This document shows positions 27,533 to 36,946 of a DNA stretch of 64,000 bases, in pieces. Source of the stretch: Bdellovibrionales bacterium (GTDB lineage Bacteria > Bdellovibrionota > Bdellovibrionia > Bdellovibrionales > Bdellovibrionaceae); contig JADJOV010000001.1 of the NCBI GenBank assembly GCA_016713585.1, positions 372,001 to 436,000 on the forward strand. Reading direction: 5' to 3'. The position numbers and the translations under genes were made by a program. Each line of letters opens with the position of its first letter. The first letter of the stretch is position 1. Under the pieces are notes generated by a model. That model was not told the origin of the DNA. It made no database searches and saw nothing but the letters and a program-made list of their open reading frames with translations.

Positions 27533-29349
27533 ATGAAATTCGTGAAAGACCTTAAAAGAACAAATTATTGTGGACAACTCTCTTCAAAACTCGTTGGACA
27601 GCGGGTCGTCATTATGGGCTGGGTTGATACCCGCCGCGATCACGGGAGCCTGGTTTTTATCGATCTGAGGGATCGTGAGGGTTTGGTGCAGGTGGTGCTT
27701 GATCCAAAAAAACCTGAGACAAGTTCAGCGAAAGATCTTCGCGGCGAATTTGTGGTTGCAGTTGAGGGCATTGTTCGAATTCGACCTGAGGGAATGAAAA
27801 ACTCAAAACTTGGAACTGGCGAAATTGAGGTCGAAGCTCTTCGTAGCGAGATTTTGAGTGAGGCCGCAACGCCACCTTTTCGAGTTGATGATTCAAGTGT
27901 GAATGAGTCTCTGCGTCTGCGTTACCGATATTTGGAGTTAAGATCCCCGCGACTCCAAAGGCATCTGGTGATGCGTCACCAAGTGGCTCAGCTGGTGCGT
28001 AGTTTTTTGTCGAGTCAGGGTTTTCTAGAGGTCGAGACACCAGTCTTATATAAGAGTACTCGGAAGGCGCACGTGATTACCTTGTCCCATCGCGTGTGAA
28101 TCCAGGCCATTTTTATGCCTTACCACAGTCGCCTCAGACACTTAAACAGCTTTTAATGATTTCAGGCTACGATCGTTATTTTCAGATTGCTCGTTGTTTT
28201 CGTGACGAAGATTTGCGAGCAGATCGGCAGCCAGAGTTTTCACAAATCGATATGGAAATGAGCTTCATCGACGTTGAAGATATTATTGAGCTTAACGAAA
28301 AAATGCTCAAACTCATTTGGAAAGAGATTAAGGGAATTGACGTCGGTTCGATTCCACGAATGACCTATCAAGAGGCCATGGATCGCTTCGGATCAGACAA
28401 GCCTGATACCCGCTTTGCGATGGAAATTAAGGATCTGAAATCCCAAGTGAAGGGTTCTGGATTTAAGGTTTTTGACGATGTTCTTGATCGGGGTGGAATT
28501 GTTCGTGGAATTCCAGTCCCAGGTGGGAGCACTTTTTCAAGAGGACAATTCGATAAACTCACCGAGATTGCAAAACGAGGCGGAGCCAAGGGTTTGGTTT
28601 GGGTTAAGAACGAACTCAATCAAGCGCCAACCTCTTCAGTCTCAAAGTTTTTTAGTCCTGAAAAACTGATGCAAATTCTTGATGCCGTTGGCGCGAAACC
28701 CGGCGATGCGGCCCTCGTGATTGCCGATGATTTTGATCCAGCCTGTGCCTCGCTCTCTGCACTGCGCTTGCACCTGGGGCGGGAGCTTGGATTGATAGAT
28801 CAAAGTAAGTATTACTTTTTGTGGGTTGTGGATTTTCCATTGCTCGAGTATTCACCTGATGAAAAACGCTGGGTGGCTCGCCATCACATGTTTACTTCAC
28901 CGAAAGACGAATTCTTTGATGATTTGATTCAAAACAAAGAAGCCTCTTATGGAAAAATGCTGGCAAAGGCCTATGACCTTGTCTGCAACGGCTATGAAAT
29001 TGGTGGCGGCAGTATTCGTATTTTCCAAAATAGTATCCAGCAAGCGGTCTTTAAGCTGTTGGGAATGTCAGAAGAAGAGGCTCAGAAGAAGTTTGGTTTT
29101 TTTCTTGAAGCACTCAAATACGGAACTCCTCCCCATGGGGGAATTGCGTGGGGAATGGATCGCTTGGTGATGTTGCTCTGTGAAACCGACGCTATTCGCG
29201 ATGTGATTGCTTTTCCAAAAACGGCCAAGGCTACCTGCCTTATGTCAGACTGTCCAAGTGAAGTCAGTCGTGATCAGTTGGTTGAAGTTGGACTACGTCT
29301 AAGCCCTCAAGCAGAAAAATTTATAGAAGAGGCCGGCAAGAAGAACTAG
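27533..29349 (+). pseudogene. aspS: Aspartyl-tRNA synthetase, one frameshift
   Basis: Class II synthetase that charges tRNA-Asp. N-terminal anticodon-binding OB fold (GWVDTRRDHGSLVFIDLRDR), then catalytic motifs including FRDEDLRADRQPEFSQIDME, RHHMF and GGIAWGMDRLVMLL. One C is missing near 28053: the sequence reads KSTRKAHV instead of the invariant STPEGARDYLVPSR. Adding it gives 605 residues, the standard bacterial size with the GAD insert. The enzyme is essential and no second copy is seen, so the frameshift is almost certainly an artefact. Confidence 0.93.
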
Positions 29350-29362
29350 CCCCGCTTATTTC

Positions 29363-29383
29363 TGGACGGGCCCGAAGGGCCAG
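29363..29383 (+). terminator. Weak hairpin after aspS
   Basis: GGCCC-GAA-GGGCC (29369-29381) forms a compact GC stem just past the aspS stop, followed by a T-rich but interrupted stretch. Terminator function is possible. Confidence 0.35.
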
Positions 29384-29471
29384 TTCTTACGATTTATTCT
29401 CAAGATGAAACGAATCCAACCGATAGGGTTTATATAGGCCGGTCATGACCTATTCGCACAGGAGGTGTGAC

Positions 29472-29783
29472 ATGGAAAAAATCAGTAAGATCATTCCGTC
29501 AAATGCAAGAACTCGTCAAACGGATGTTGCGGGCTCTCAGGCGGTTCGTCCTGGAGCACCAACCATAGGAAAAGTTGTCGAAGACAGAGTCAGTCTTAGC
29601 AAAGCAACACTCCCACAAGGGCCAAACGGATTGATGACTTATAAGCCAGCAACCGATTCTGCCAGAGTCAGAATTGCAGAAGATGTTGCCAATCGGTTTT
29701 TTGGGCAAAGTCCAAAAGAGGTCGCCAGAGATTCCGACCTGGCAGCCTCTGAGCAGTTCACAGAAACTCTAGCTGAGGCTTGA
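29472..29783 (+). CDS. Small hypothetical protein, FlgM-like in outline
   Basis: 103 residues from ATG 29472, four bases after a strong AGGAGGTG site; an upstream in-frame ATG (29445) lies before it. Basic N-terminus, DRVSLSKATL near residue 38, and a helical C-terminus with RIAEDVANRFFG. The 'DRVSLS' element and size recall anti-sigma factor FlgM, but the match is too thin to name it. It converges with and overlaps the cpaF end by 26 bases. Confidence 0.6.
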   Translation: MEKISKIIPSNARTRQTDVAGSQAVRPGAPTIGKVVEDRVSLSKATLPQGPNGLMTYKPATDSARVRIAEDVANRFFGQSPKEVARDSDLAASEQFTETLAEA

Positions 29784-30891
29784 TTTCCTGAACGGCTTCG
29801 ACCAGAAAGCCATGCTCTTCCAACGATGACAGCCGGTAGAGGCCGGCGAATCGTCTTCGACCCTGGGCAGTTTTTTCTGTAATGAGAATGTAATCCAGAC
29901 TCAACTGAATCAAACGTCGAATGGCTTGGAGGCTCCATTGAGGTGCGCCCAATTGAATCAGCATTTCAAGCCGCAGCAGGGCCTGGTGCGCGCTCTGCGC
30001 GTGCAGGGTTCCAAAGCTCCCGCGATGTCCAGTCGATAGGCACATCAAAAAGTCTTTAGCTTCTTCGCCTCGAAGCTCACCCATAACGATTCGATCCGGG
30101 CGCAGTCGCAATGATCTTTTCACAAGGTCTGCCTGGGTGATCGGGGTTTGAATTTTCTGAGGATCCTCCCGTGTCAGTAACTTCATTGAGACCGAATTGG
30201 GAATTTCAAGTTCGGGCGAGTCTTCAATTAAAAGGGCTCTTTCGTTTTGCCTTGTCAAACTCAGCAAGGCATTTAGCAACGAGGTTTTTCCAGAGCCGGT
30301 GGTGCCGATCACTAAAAAATTCTTTTGCTGATCGATGAGGCTCTGAAACAGAGGAATCTGGCGCTCCTCGCACCACCCGCTCTCAGCCAATCGTTGAAAG
30401 TTCCAGGGGTTCTCTGGATGCCTTCTGAGCGATAAATGAGTGTAGGAGCGAGTGAGATTCTCGCGCACGAGTGACAATCGAAATTTTCCAAAAGCGCCGT
30501 CACAACTGGGATGCTCGTGAGTAGCATGGACGCCCGCAAGGGCGCAAAAACGGTCTACAAAATTTCGATAGGTGACATCGGAAAAAAAACAATCTGTATG
30601 TTTTTCCAATCGCCCCCCAATTTCTATCCAGATTTCCCGTGGACCATTAATTAAGATTTCAGTGATTTCTGTGCGCTCGAAAAGACCAACTAATGGGCCA
30701 AGGGCAAAAAACTCATTCCAAACTCGGGTTCGAACTGATTCAGGATAGGTTTTGAGGACTGAGCGAGCAAGTTCTTGGACTTGATCCTTCGAGGAGTCGG
30801 ACTCTCGAAGTGAAGTCGAGATATCCATAAACTCGCTTTGATCAATGGAACGTTGAACTTGGTTCGAGGCTTCTAGTTCGAGGACTTCCAT
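29758..30891 (-). CDS. cpaF: Tad/Flp pilus assembly ATPase CpaF
   Basis: 377 residues. Walker A GTTGSGKT (196-203), Asp box LLIEDSPELEI, Walker B DRIVMGELRGEE (266-277) and His box GTLHAQSAHQALLRLEMLI mark a type II/IV secretion ATPase; ITEILINGP and the layout assign it to the CpaF/TadA branch. It drives Flp pilus extrusion. The start overlaps the secretin gene by 19 bases, so the two are one operon. The usual downstream tadB/tadC membrane genes are not here; a plus-strand gene follows instead. Confidence 0.85.
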   Translation of the reverse strand: MEVLELEASNQVQRSIDQSEFMDISTSLRESDSSKDQVQELARSVLKTYPESVRTRVWNEFFALGPLVGLFERTEITEILINGPREIWIEIGGRLEKHTDCFFSDVTYRNFVDRFCALAGVHATHEHPSCDGAFGKFRLSLVRENLTRSYTHLSLRRHPENPWNFQRLAESGWCEERQIPLFQSLIDQQKNFLVIGTTGSGKTSLLNALLSLTRQNERALLIEDSPELEIPNSVSMKLLTREDPQKIQTPITQADLVKRSLRLRPDRIVMGELRGEEAKDFLMCLSTGHRGSFGTLHAQSAHQALLRLEMLIQLGAPQWSLQAIRRLIQLSLDYILITEKTAQGRRRFAGLYRLSSLEEHGFLVEAVQEIKPQLEFL

Positions 30892-32224
30892 AGGGCCTCG
30901 CTTTCGACCAGATGACCAGTGTCAAGTCTCGGGTCTTCAGGTTGGGTCTCTTGAAGGATCTCTGGTCTTACAAAAATAAGCAATTCGGTTCGTTTTTGGA
31001 TATAATCCTCACTCGAAAAAAGCGATCCAAGAATCGGGATTCGCTGCAGCCAGGGCAATCCAGATTGGCTTGTTGTGTTTTGATCCTTGAGTAACCCTGA
31101 TAGAACAATCGTCTTGGTTTCTTTCAAATCGAACGTAGTTGAAACTCGATTGGTTGCAAGGGAGGGAATGCCGTCGACAATTTCAGTGATGCTAGAGACC
31201 TCTGTTTCGATTTTCAGATTCATACGACCTGAGGAGTCGGCCTTTGGTTTCACCTTCAGAAGGATTCCATACTTTTTCCAAATAACTTCTTTTTGTTTAT
31301 AGTTGACAAACTTAATGGGAATTCCCCGCCTGCCAAAAACTCGGCTTCTTGACCACTTTGGCAGATCAGATTTGGACTGGCCAAAACTCGTCCGTGACCC
31401 CTCGTTTCGAGGGCATTGAGTTGAGCCTCTAAAGGATCAGCCGATACGCCGAGGGTCGGAAAAACTTGAGCGGTCACTGAACTGGGCCAGGCAAGACCCC
31501 AAGACATCATCTGCCCCCTTTGGATTTCTGCCACGGTGATTCGTGTTTTGATGGTCGGTTCGCTTTGAATTTGTGTGGAGTCAGTGGAGACTAGTATTCC
31601 AAAGGGCATCATCGAGGCTCTGATTCTGACAAGATCTGGATGTTTGAGAGGCAGCCTCAACTCAACGGACGAGGCGAAAATAAATTTTTGTGGTCGAAGA
31701 CCTTGTTTCTCGAAGATTTGGTTCATGGAACGATCGACTTGAGTCTGAATGTCATCTGAAATTCGAGCCTCAAATCGATAGCTCTTTGGGTCCTTTCGAA
31801 CTGAGTTAGCCAAGGTATTCCAATCTTTGAATCGGTAAAGGTTTCCATCAATGACCACCTGTCCGTTTCGCATTTTGACTTTGAGCCCCGGGAGGCGAGT
31901 GACATAATTCTGGAACTGCTCAAATAATTCAATCTGGAGCGGATGGAGGACCTGTATCCGCCGGACTCTCGAATCCAGTCTGAGTATAGTTTCGCCTTCG
32001 ACGAGACCTCGTAAAAGCAAGGCGTGTCCACTCGCTTGAGCTGAAACTATTTTTCGATCCTGGATCCACACGTTGCGTCCGGAAAACTTAATGGATTTGG
32101 TTTGTCCCAAGGTTAGAAGAATTTCTTGAGCAAAGAGATTTTGGGTTGAGCTTAGGATTCCAAATAAAACTGCAAGCATTAAGAATGGGAATGCGGCGAC
32201 TGTGTTTTTCATAACTTTGATCAA
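30873..32224 (-). pseudogene. cpaC: Tad secretin CpaC/RcpA, one frameshift
   Basis: Signal peptide at residues 5-33, an N-terminal domain (LTLGQTKSIKFSGRNVWIQD), BON-like strand region with NGQVVIDGNLYRFKDW, then the secretin core (RGHGRVLASPNLICQSGQEAEFLAGGEFP). One C is missing in the CCC at about 31321; after it the secretin continues IKFVNYKQKEVIWKKYGILL...KIETEVSSI...TIVLSGLLKDQ...PILGSLF. Repaired length is 450 residues. It would form the outer-membrane channel for the Flp pilus. Confidence 0.85.
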
Positions 32225-32304
32225 TGCAAAGCATTGACTCAGGTCGATTATGTCTAATATGGCCCTGGTGCCAGGTCATCTCGGAACCATGTCCGAGCGG
32301 GAGT

Positions 32305-33405
32305 CTAGATATCAAAAAAGACGGACACACCGTCGGCGGTGTTTTTGATATTAATTCCTGATTCAACGAGTTTGAGCAGTGATTGACAGACAGTTAGGCC
32401 CAGTCCTGTTCCAGTGGTGTGGTTCATGATATTTTCGTCAAGATAAAAAGGTTTAAATATTTTTTCTGTCACTCTTTCTGAAATTGATGGACCTTGATTG
32501 GTGATTTGAAAACGGATCTTCTGACTTGGTAACTTAAGCACGTCAAAAGTAATGGCCTGCTTGGCAGTCCCAAAACGGTTGGCATTTTGCAAGAGACGGA
32601 TCAGAACTTGGCCGAGGACAAGGTCGCTCGTAGTGACTTGCTCAATCGCGCTTGAAACTGCAATAGTCTGAGCCTTATTTTCAAGGGCTCCCTGTAATTG
32701 CATAAAAATTGGATCAATGATTTTCTTTAGATTGAACGAGTTTTTTTCAATGATCAGTTGCTGCGTCTCTGCCTTCATTATTAAGAGCACATCATCGACA
32801 AGGGCCTTGAGTCTTGCTGTGCTTTGTTGAATTCTGAGAAGATACTTTTCTTGATCCGTATCTAGACTTGTTTCAGAAAGTAGAGCCCCAAAATTCAAAA
32901 TCGAGGTGAGGGGTGTTTTGAGTTCGTGATTGATCAGAATCATAAAGTGGCTCTTCGCCTGATCAAGGGTTTGCAGTTCTTCGAGGGCCTTTGCGAGTTC
33001 TTTGTTTTTTTGTTTCAGTTCCTGGGAAATCACATAGCGTTCAACGGCGCGATCGACAGTGAGACCAAGGTCTATGGGGTCCCAGGGCTTCGTTAAATAT
33101 CTGTAGATCTGCCCCTGATTGACGGCTGCAATCACAGACTCCAGATCTGTGTACCCAGTGAGTAGAATCCGAACTGTCTCAGGATGGGACGTCAGAGTCC
33201 GTTCCAGAAGCTCAACCCCCGTCATTTCAGGCATTCGTTGGTCAGTGATTATTAAGGCGAGGGGCTCTTGATTCGTTTTGAGCCACTTCAGAGCCTCTTG
33301 TCCAGACGTCGCTTTAATCACAGTATATTTTTTTCGAAAGAGGCGTTCGAGCGCATCTACATTATCGACTTCATCGTCTATACAAAGAATTCTGTGTTTT
33401 CCCAT
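32305..33405 (-). CDS. Receiver-histidine kinase hybrid
   Basis: 366 residues: an N-terminal receiver domain (ILCIDDE, phospho-acceptor Asp in LIITDQRMPEMTGVELL, KPW after beta-5), a coiled-coil linker, HisKA (SHFMILINHELKTPLTSI, phospho-His in HELKTP) and HATPase with ITNQGPSISERVTEKIF and TTGTGLGLTVC. The REC-first order suggests a sensor driven by another kinase. ATG 33405 chosen because the receiver begins there; a TTG start at 33501 would add 32 residues and neither has a clear ribosome site. Placed between the Tad secretin and the glycine-rich gene, it may control that region. Confidence 0.85.
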   Translation of the reverse strand: MGKHRILCIDDEVDNVDALERLFRKKYTVIKATSGQEALKWLKTNQEPLALIITDQRMPEMTGVELLERTLTSHPETVRILLTGYTDLESVIAAVNQGQIYRYLTKPWDPIDLGLTVDRAVERYVISQELKQKNKELAKALEELQTLDQAKSHFMILINHELKTPLTSILNFGALLSETSLDTDQEKYLLRIQQSTARLKALVDDVLLIMKAETQQLIIEKNSFNLKKIIDPIFMQLQGALENKAQTIAVSSAIEQVTTSDLVLGQVLIRLLQNANRFGTAKQAITFDVLKLPSQKIRFQITNQGPSISERVTEKIFKPFYLDENIMNHTTGTGLGLTVCQSLLKLVESGINIKNTADGVSVFFDI

Positions 33406-33525
33406 TGGAATATTGTAGAATTTAGAATTGGAGGCTTGCAAATGAAATCCCTGTGGGACTTGTGACTTCTGACCTATCGACGGAAGTCTAGTTTTTTTCA
33501 ATCTGAATCAAGTCCTGGGGGTTTT

Positions 33526-33567
33526 ATGTCGAATTGTTCCTGGAAGAACTTTGTTCTTAAGGAGTGA
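33526..33567 (+). CDS. Possible 13-residue leader peptide
   Basis: ATG after CTGGGGGTTTT encodes 13 residues (MSNCSWKNFVLKE) and stops inside the ribosome site of the glycine-rich gene five bases before its ATG. Placement suggests translational coupling or a leader, but chance cannot be excluded. Confidence 0.25.
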   Translation: MSNCSWKNFVLKE

Positions 33568-33571
33568 GATT

Positions 33572-35500
33572 ATGCTCTCAAAACAGATTTGCCTTTTTGT
33601 TCTGGCCTCTTGGTGGCTTTGGGGCAGTGTCTCACAGGCCCAATGCGGTGACGGAAATTGGGGAACGGGCATGTGCCCAGCCATGCAGAGGTGCCCCTAT
33701 CCGATGGCAAATGGCAAAGCTGCATTTGAAGCTAGCGATGAAATGAAGGAAATCGCCGCGGAAATCAAAGAGGCCAAAGCAGAATTGGCCAAAAAGAAGA
33801 GGGAGCGTGATCGTGCAAAGACCCTTGCAAAATCTGCGGAGCAAAGGCTTGGTATCTTTTTAAAAGTCGAAGCTGTGACCACAATCAAAACCCATTTTAC
33901 AGCCGGATCCCGATGTATCGAATATAAATCAAATAACTCTAAGTCAGGCATAATTGCAAACGAACCCTATACACGAGAGCAATGGCAGAAAATATGCAAG
34001 GCCTGTGAACCAACCGAAAGACTGCCCACCGCCAATAATGATTGTCCAGATGTAGGCGATGGTTGCGCGTGGAAGGATTTAACAACGGATGTCTGTGCCT
34101 TCAAAGAGGCAAGAAAGTCGAATGTTCCGATAGATCAGGCCACCTGTCATCGTTCACTGAAAGATCTGGCTGACAATATTAATGCATCAATCAAGCTGGA
34201 GCAGGAATTCAAGCTGCTCGAGGATACAGTTAAACTTGCCGAGCTAAGGCTTAAAGATGCGAAAGCGTCGGCTTTAGCGGAGTTCAAAGCTGAGAAAGAA
34301 GAGGCTGCTGCGGCGGCCAAGATGGAGGGTGGAATTTGTTACGAATGCCTAGGGTACAGCTATGCACCTGAGCGGGGCGGTTTAGGGATGCAGGAATCTG
34401 TTGGTTTGATCGGCGGTGGACTTATGGATATCGGTGCAAACTATTTTTCTCAAAAGAGCTATAAAACGCATATGGCGAACCAGGGTCGAAGTTCTCAGAA
34501 CAATTACCTAAACTATCTCCCTGGGTTTATTTCTTTAGCCGGCGGAATTTATGGAGCCATTGCCGGAGGAACTTCCTCTGGCACCTTTGGTTGCGCCCAA
34601 GGTCTTCATGGAAATGGAAATTCCTTTGGAGGTCCTTACTTCCAAGGCAATGGGAATATGTGGAGTTATCCGGCCGGGTATTACAATAACCCTTTGTCAA
34701 CCTATGCTCAGGGCAGTGCCCCTTGGGGTGTCGGACCAAATGGTTCACTGCAAGCAGGTGGAAGTCTTGGTCTTGGACTAGGTGGTGGTTTGGGTGGTGG
34801 AGGGCTCGGACTTGGTGGGGGCTTAGGTGGCGGAGTCAGCGCAAATTTCGGTAATCCATTAGCAAATCTACTTGGAATGCTTGGGGGCGGAGTTCGAGTC
34901 GGTGGGCAATTGGGAGGCGGGCTTGGTGGTGGAGCTGGTGGTCAGTTCGGAGGTCAGTTCGGCGGAAATGGGTACGGTGGTGCCGGGGCGAATCTTGGTG
35001 GAATACAATACCAGCAACAAATGATCGAGGCACAAATTCGAGCTAATCAGCAGCAGATGGAGGCCGCGCAATTTCAGTTGGAGCGAGAACGAGCCCTTGC
35101 GGAACAGAGAAATATTGCCCTTTCCACAGTCAGAGAGAACGAAATGCAAAGAGCGGAACTTGCACGGAGTATGGCGATCCTTGAAATGCAGAATAGTCAA
35201 GCAATGGCCAATTTGAATATGGGCGGCGGCGGCGGCAGCGGTGCAGGTCTTCGCATCGATGGAAGATTGGGTGTGAGTACAAATTTCGGAGGCGGATATG
35301 GCGGCGCCTACAGTGGTGGATACGGACCTGGGTATGGCGGGCAGGCTAGTGGCGGATATAACACTGGCTTTGGCGGCATCAGTCAGGGAGCGAATAATAT
35401 GAATTTTGGCGTTGGCAATAGTAACAATAGCTTTGGTCCCAACAGCCCCTTTGGTAGCTCTCCGATCCGAAATCCACCAGTCAACAGAGGACAGCGATAA
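33572..35500 (+). CDS. Glycine-rich secreted surface protein
   Basis: 642 residues from ATG 33572, seven bases after AAGGAG. Signal peptide 1-24 (ending SQAQ), then a Cys-rich region (about 25-45 and 105-180), two Lys/Glu/Ala coiled-coil stretches (about 55-95 and 190-250), a hydrophobic Gly segment (GLIGGGLMDIGANYF), long Gly-Leu and Gly-Phe/Asn repeats (about 380-480), a Gln/Glu-rich helix (about 485-550) and a Gly-Tyr/Asn tail. It looks exported and self-associating. Its place beside Tad pilus genes and the Gly-rich nature recall Bd0109 of the B. bacteriovorus host-interaction locus; that is an untested inference from memory. Confidence 0.7.
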   Translation: MLSKQICLFVLASWWLWGSVSQAQCGDGNWGTGMCPAMQRCPYPMANGKAAFEASDEMKEIAAEIKEAKAELAKKKRERDRAKTLAKSAEQRLGIFLKVEAVTTIKTHFTAGSRCIEYKSNNSKSGIIANEPYTREQWQKICKACEPTERLPTANNDCPDVGDGCAWKDLTTDVCAFKEARKSNVPIDQATCHRSLKDLADNINASIKLEQEFKLLEDTVKLAELRLKDAKASALAEFKAEKEEAAAAAKMEGGICYECLGYSYAPERGGLGMQESVGLIGGGLMDIGANYFSQKSYKTHMANQGRSSQNNYLNYLPGFISLAGGIYGAIAGGTSSGTFGCAQGLHGNGNSFGGPYFQGNGNMWSYPAGYYNNPLSTYAQGSAPWGVGPNGSLQAGGSLGLGLGGGLGGGGLGLGGGLGGGVSANFGNPLANLLGMLGGGVRVGGQLGGGLGGGAGGQFGGQFGGNGYGGAGANLGGIQYQQQMIEAQIRANQQQMEAAQFQLERERALAEQRNIALSTVRENEMQRAELARSMAILEMQNSQAMANLNMGGGGGSGAGLRIDGRLGVSTNFGGGYGGAYSGGYGPGYGGQASGGYNTGFGGISQGANNMNFGVGNSNNSFGPNSPFGSSPIRNPPVNRGQR

Positions 35501-35541
35501 TTCTCTTGGCCTGAGGGTTGCCTTTTGGTAACTCTTTTCCT

Positions 35542-36861
35542 ATGCAGGAAACGGGATCTTATACGACAGATAAATTACCGAAATATCGCCTTGATTCGTT
35601 TTCGGTGAATCAACTTTATGACAGTCATGTGCATTGGTTAAACACTGGGGACTTGGCGCTTGGCCTCAATCTCAACACCCTTAGAAACGAAGACCAGTTA
35701 AAGGCTATAGAGCTTAAAGAAGAATATTTTCGTGGGGAGTGGCTCTACGGATTCGGTTGGGACGAGAACAAATTCGATTTAGACTTTGAGTTACATAGAG
35801 CGACACTGGATCGAGTATTCCCAAATTTTCCGGTTATCTTTTCGAGGGCCGACGGTCATAGTTCGTGGTTGAATAGCTTAGCTTTGCAGCGACTGGGAAT
35901 GATAGATTTTTTGCTGCTGGACAAAGGTGAGCTAAATCCAAGTGGAATCCTTCGCGAGAGGGAGCATATGATTGGAATTCTAAATCTACCACCCTTGACG
36001 CATTCCCAGATTGTGGATCGTCTGCTTGTGGCCCAAGAGATTTTTCTTTCTCAGGGCTTTACCCACATTCGAGATATGGCTTCCGATCAAAGGCTTTGGA
36101 ATGCTGCCCGAGAGCTTGAAAATCAAGGCAAACTTCGTATGCATGTAGAGTTAAATTTCACTTGTGAGGATCGGGTTGATTTTGAGAGAGCCTTGCTTGA
36201 ATTTAAGCAAGTTCAAACGGCAAAGACGCCACATTTGAAGCCCCGGGGGATTAAACTCTATTTTGATGGATCATTAGGTTCTGGAACGGCCCTGCTTGGG
36301 CGAGGTCCTGGTCAGGGTGTGGAGGGGCTTCAGCTCTGGTCTCATGAAGATCTGGTTTATGTCCTCAACAAAACATGGGCGATTGGTGCTGAAATTTCCA
36401 TTCATGCTCTTGGCGACGAAGCTGTCGACCGGGTGGTGCGACTGTGTCGTCAAGTTTCCGCAAGGGGATTGAGTGGGATTCTTAATCTCGAACACGTTCA
36501 GGTTTTACGAAATGAGACTATTCAACTTATGAAACCACTGCATATTCGATGTCACCTTCAGCCGTGCCATTGGCTATCTGATAGGCAATGGTTAGCTCAG
36601 CGACTCAAAGACAAGATTGTTGAGGCTTTTCCCTGGGAAAGATTGCGCTTGGCTCAGGTTCCCATTTGTTTCGGTAGCGACAGTCCAATTGAGAAAGCGG
36701 ATCTTTTTCAGAATCTCGAGGCCATTGCCTTGTCTAAGGATGAAGGAATTCCCGCATTGAGTGTCGATCCCTTGAAGTTTCATCAATATCCCTATCAGGA
36801 TGGTTGTCGAACTATTTCGGAGTTCGCGAGCGGGAAATTAACCCAAATTCACTGGGGCTAA
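35542..36861 (+). CDS. Amidohydrolase family protein (YtcJ-like)
   Basis: 439 residues of a metal-dependent hydrolase: DSHVHW (first metal-binding HxH), RADGHSSWLNSLAL, GIKLYFDGSLGSGTALL, HALGDEAVDRVV, NLEHVQVL and FGSDSPIEKADLF follow the order seen in YtcJ/NfdA-type enzymes, which cleave N-acyl or formamide bonds. The substrate is unknown. No signal peptide, so cytoplasmic. ATG 35542 used; TTG 35518 directly after GAGGG is a possible alternative. It follows the glycine-rich gene on the same strand and ends before a bidirectional hairpin. Confidence 0.8.
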   Translation: MQETGSYTTDKLPKYRLDSFSVNQLYDSHVHWLNTGDLALGLNLNTLRNEDQLKAIELKEEYFRGEWLYGFGWDENKFDLDFELHRATLDRVFPNFPVIFSRADGHSSWLNSLALQRLGMIDFLLLDKGELNPSGILREREHMIGILNLPPLTHSQIVDRLLVAQEIFLSQGFTHIRDMASDQRLWNAARELENQGKLRMHVELNFTCEDRVDFERALLEFKQVQTAKTPHLKPRGIKLYFDGSLGSGTALLGRGPGQGVEGLQLWSHEDLVYVLNKTWAIGAEISIHALGDEAVDRVVRLCRQVSARGLSGILNLEHVQVLRNETIQLMKPLHIRCHLQPCHWLSDRQWLAQRLKDKIVEAFPWERLRLAQVPICFGSDSPIEKADLFQNLEAIALSKDEGIPALSVDPLKFHQYPYQDGCRTISEFASGKLTQIHWG

Positions 36862-36877
36862 AGTATCAAATGTTCTA

Positions 36878-36918
36878 AGTTCCGTACACAGACCTGAATT
36901 GACTCTGTGTACGGAACT
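36878..36918. terminator. Perfect 15-bp stem between convergent genes
   Basis: AGTTCCGTACACAGA (36878-36892), an 11-base loop and its exact inverse TCTGTGTACGGAACT (36904-36918) lie between the amidohydrolase end (36861) and the convergent gene end (36947). Position and symmetry suggest a bidirectional terminator, though no U-run follows. Confidence 0.6.
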
Positions 36919-36946
36919 GATCAGTCCTCGGCGGAAATTTGCGAAA

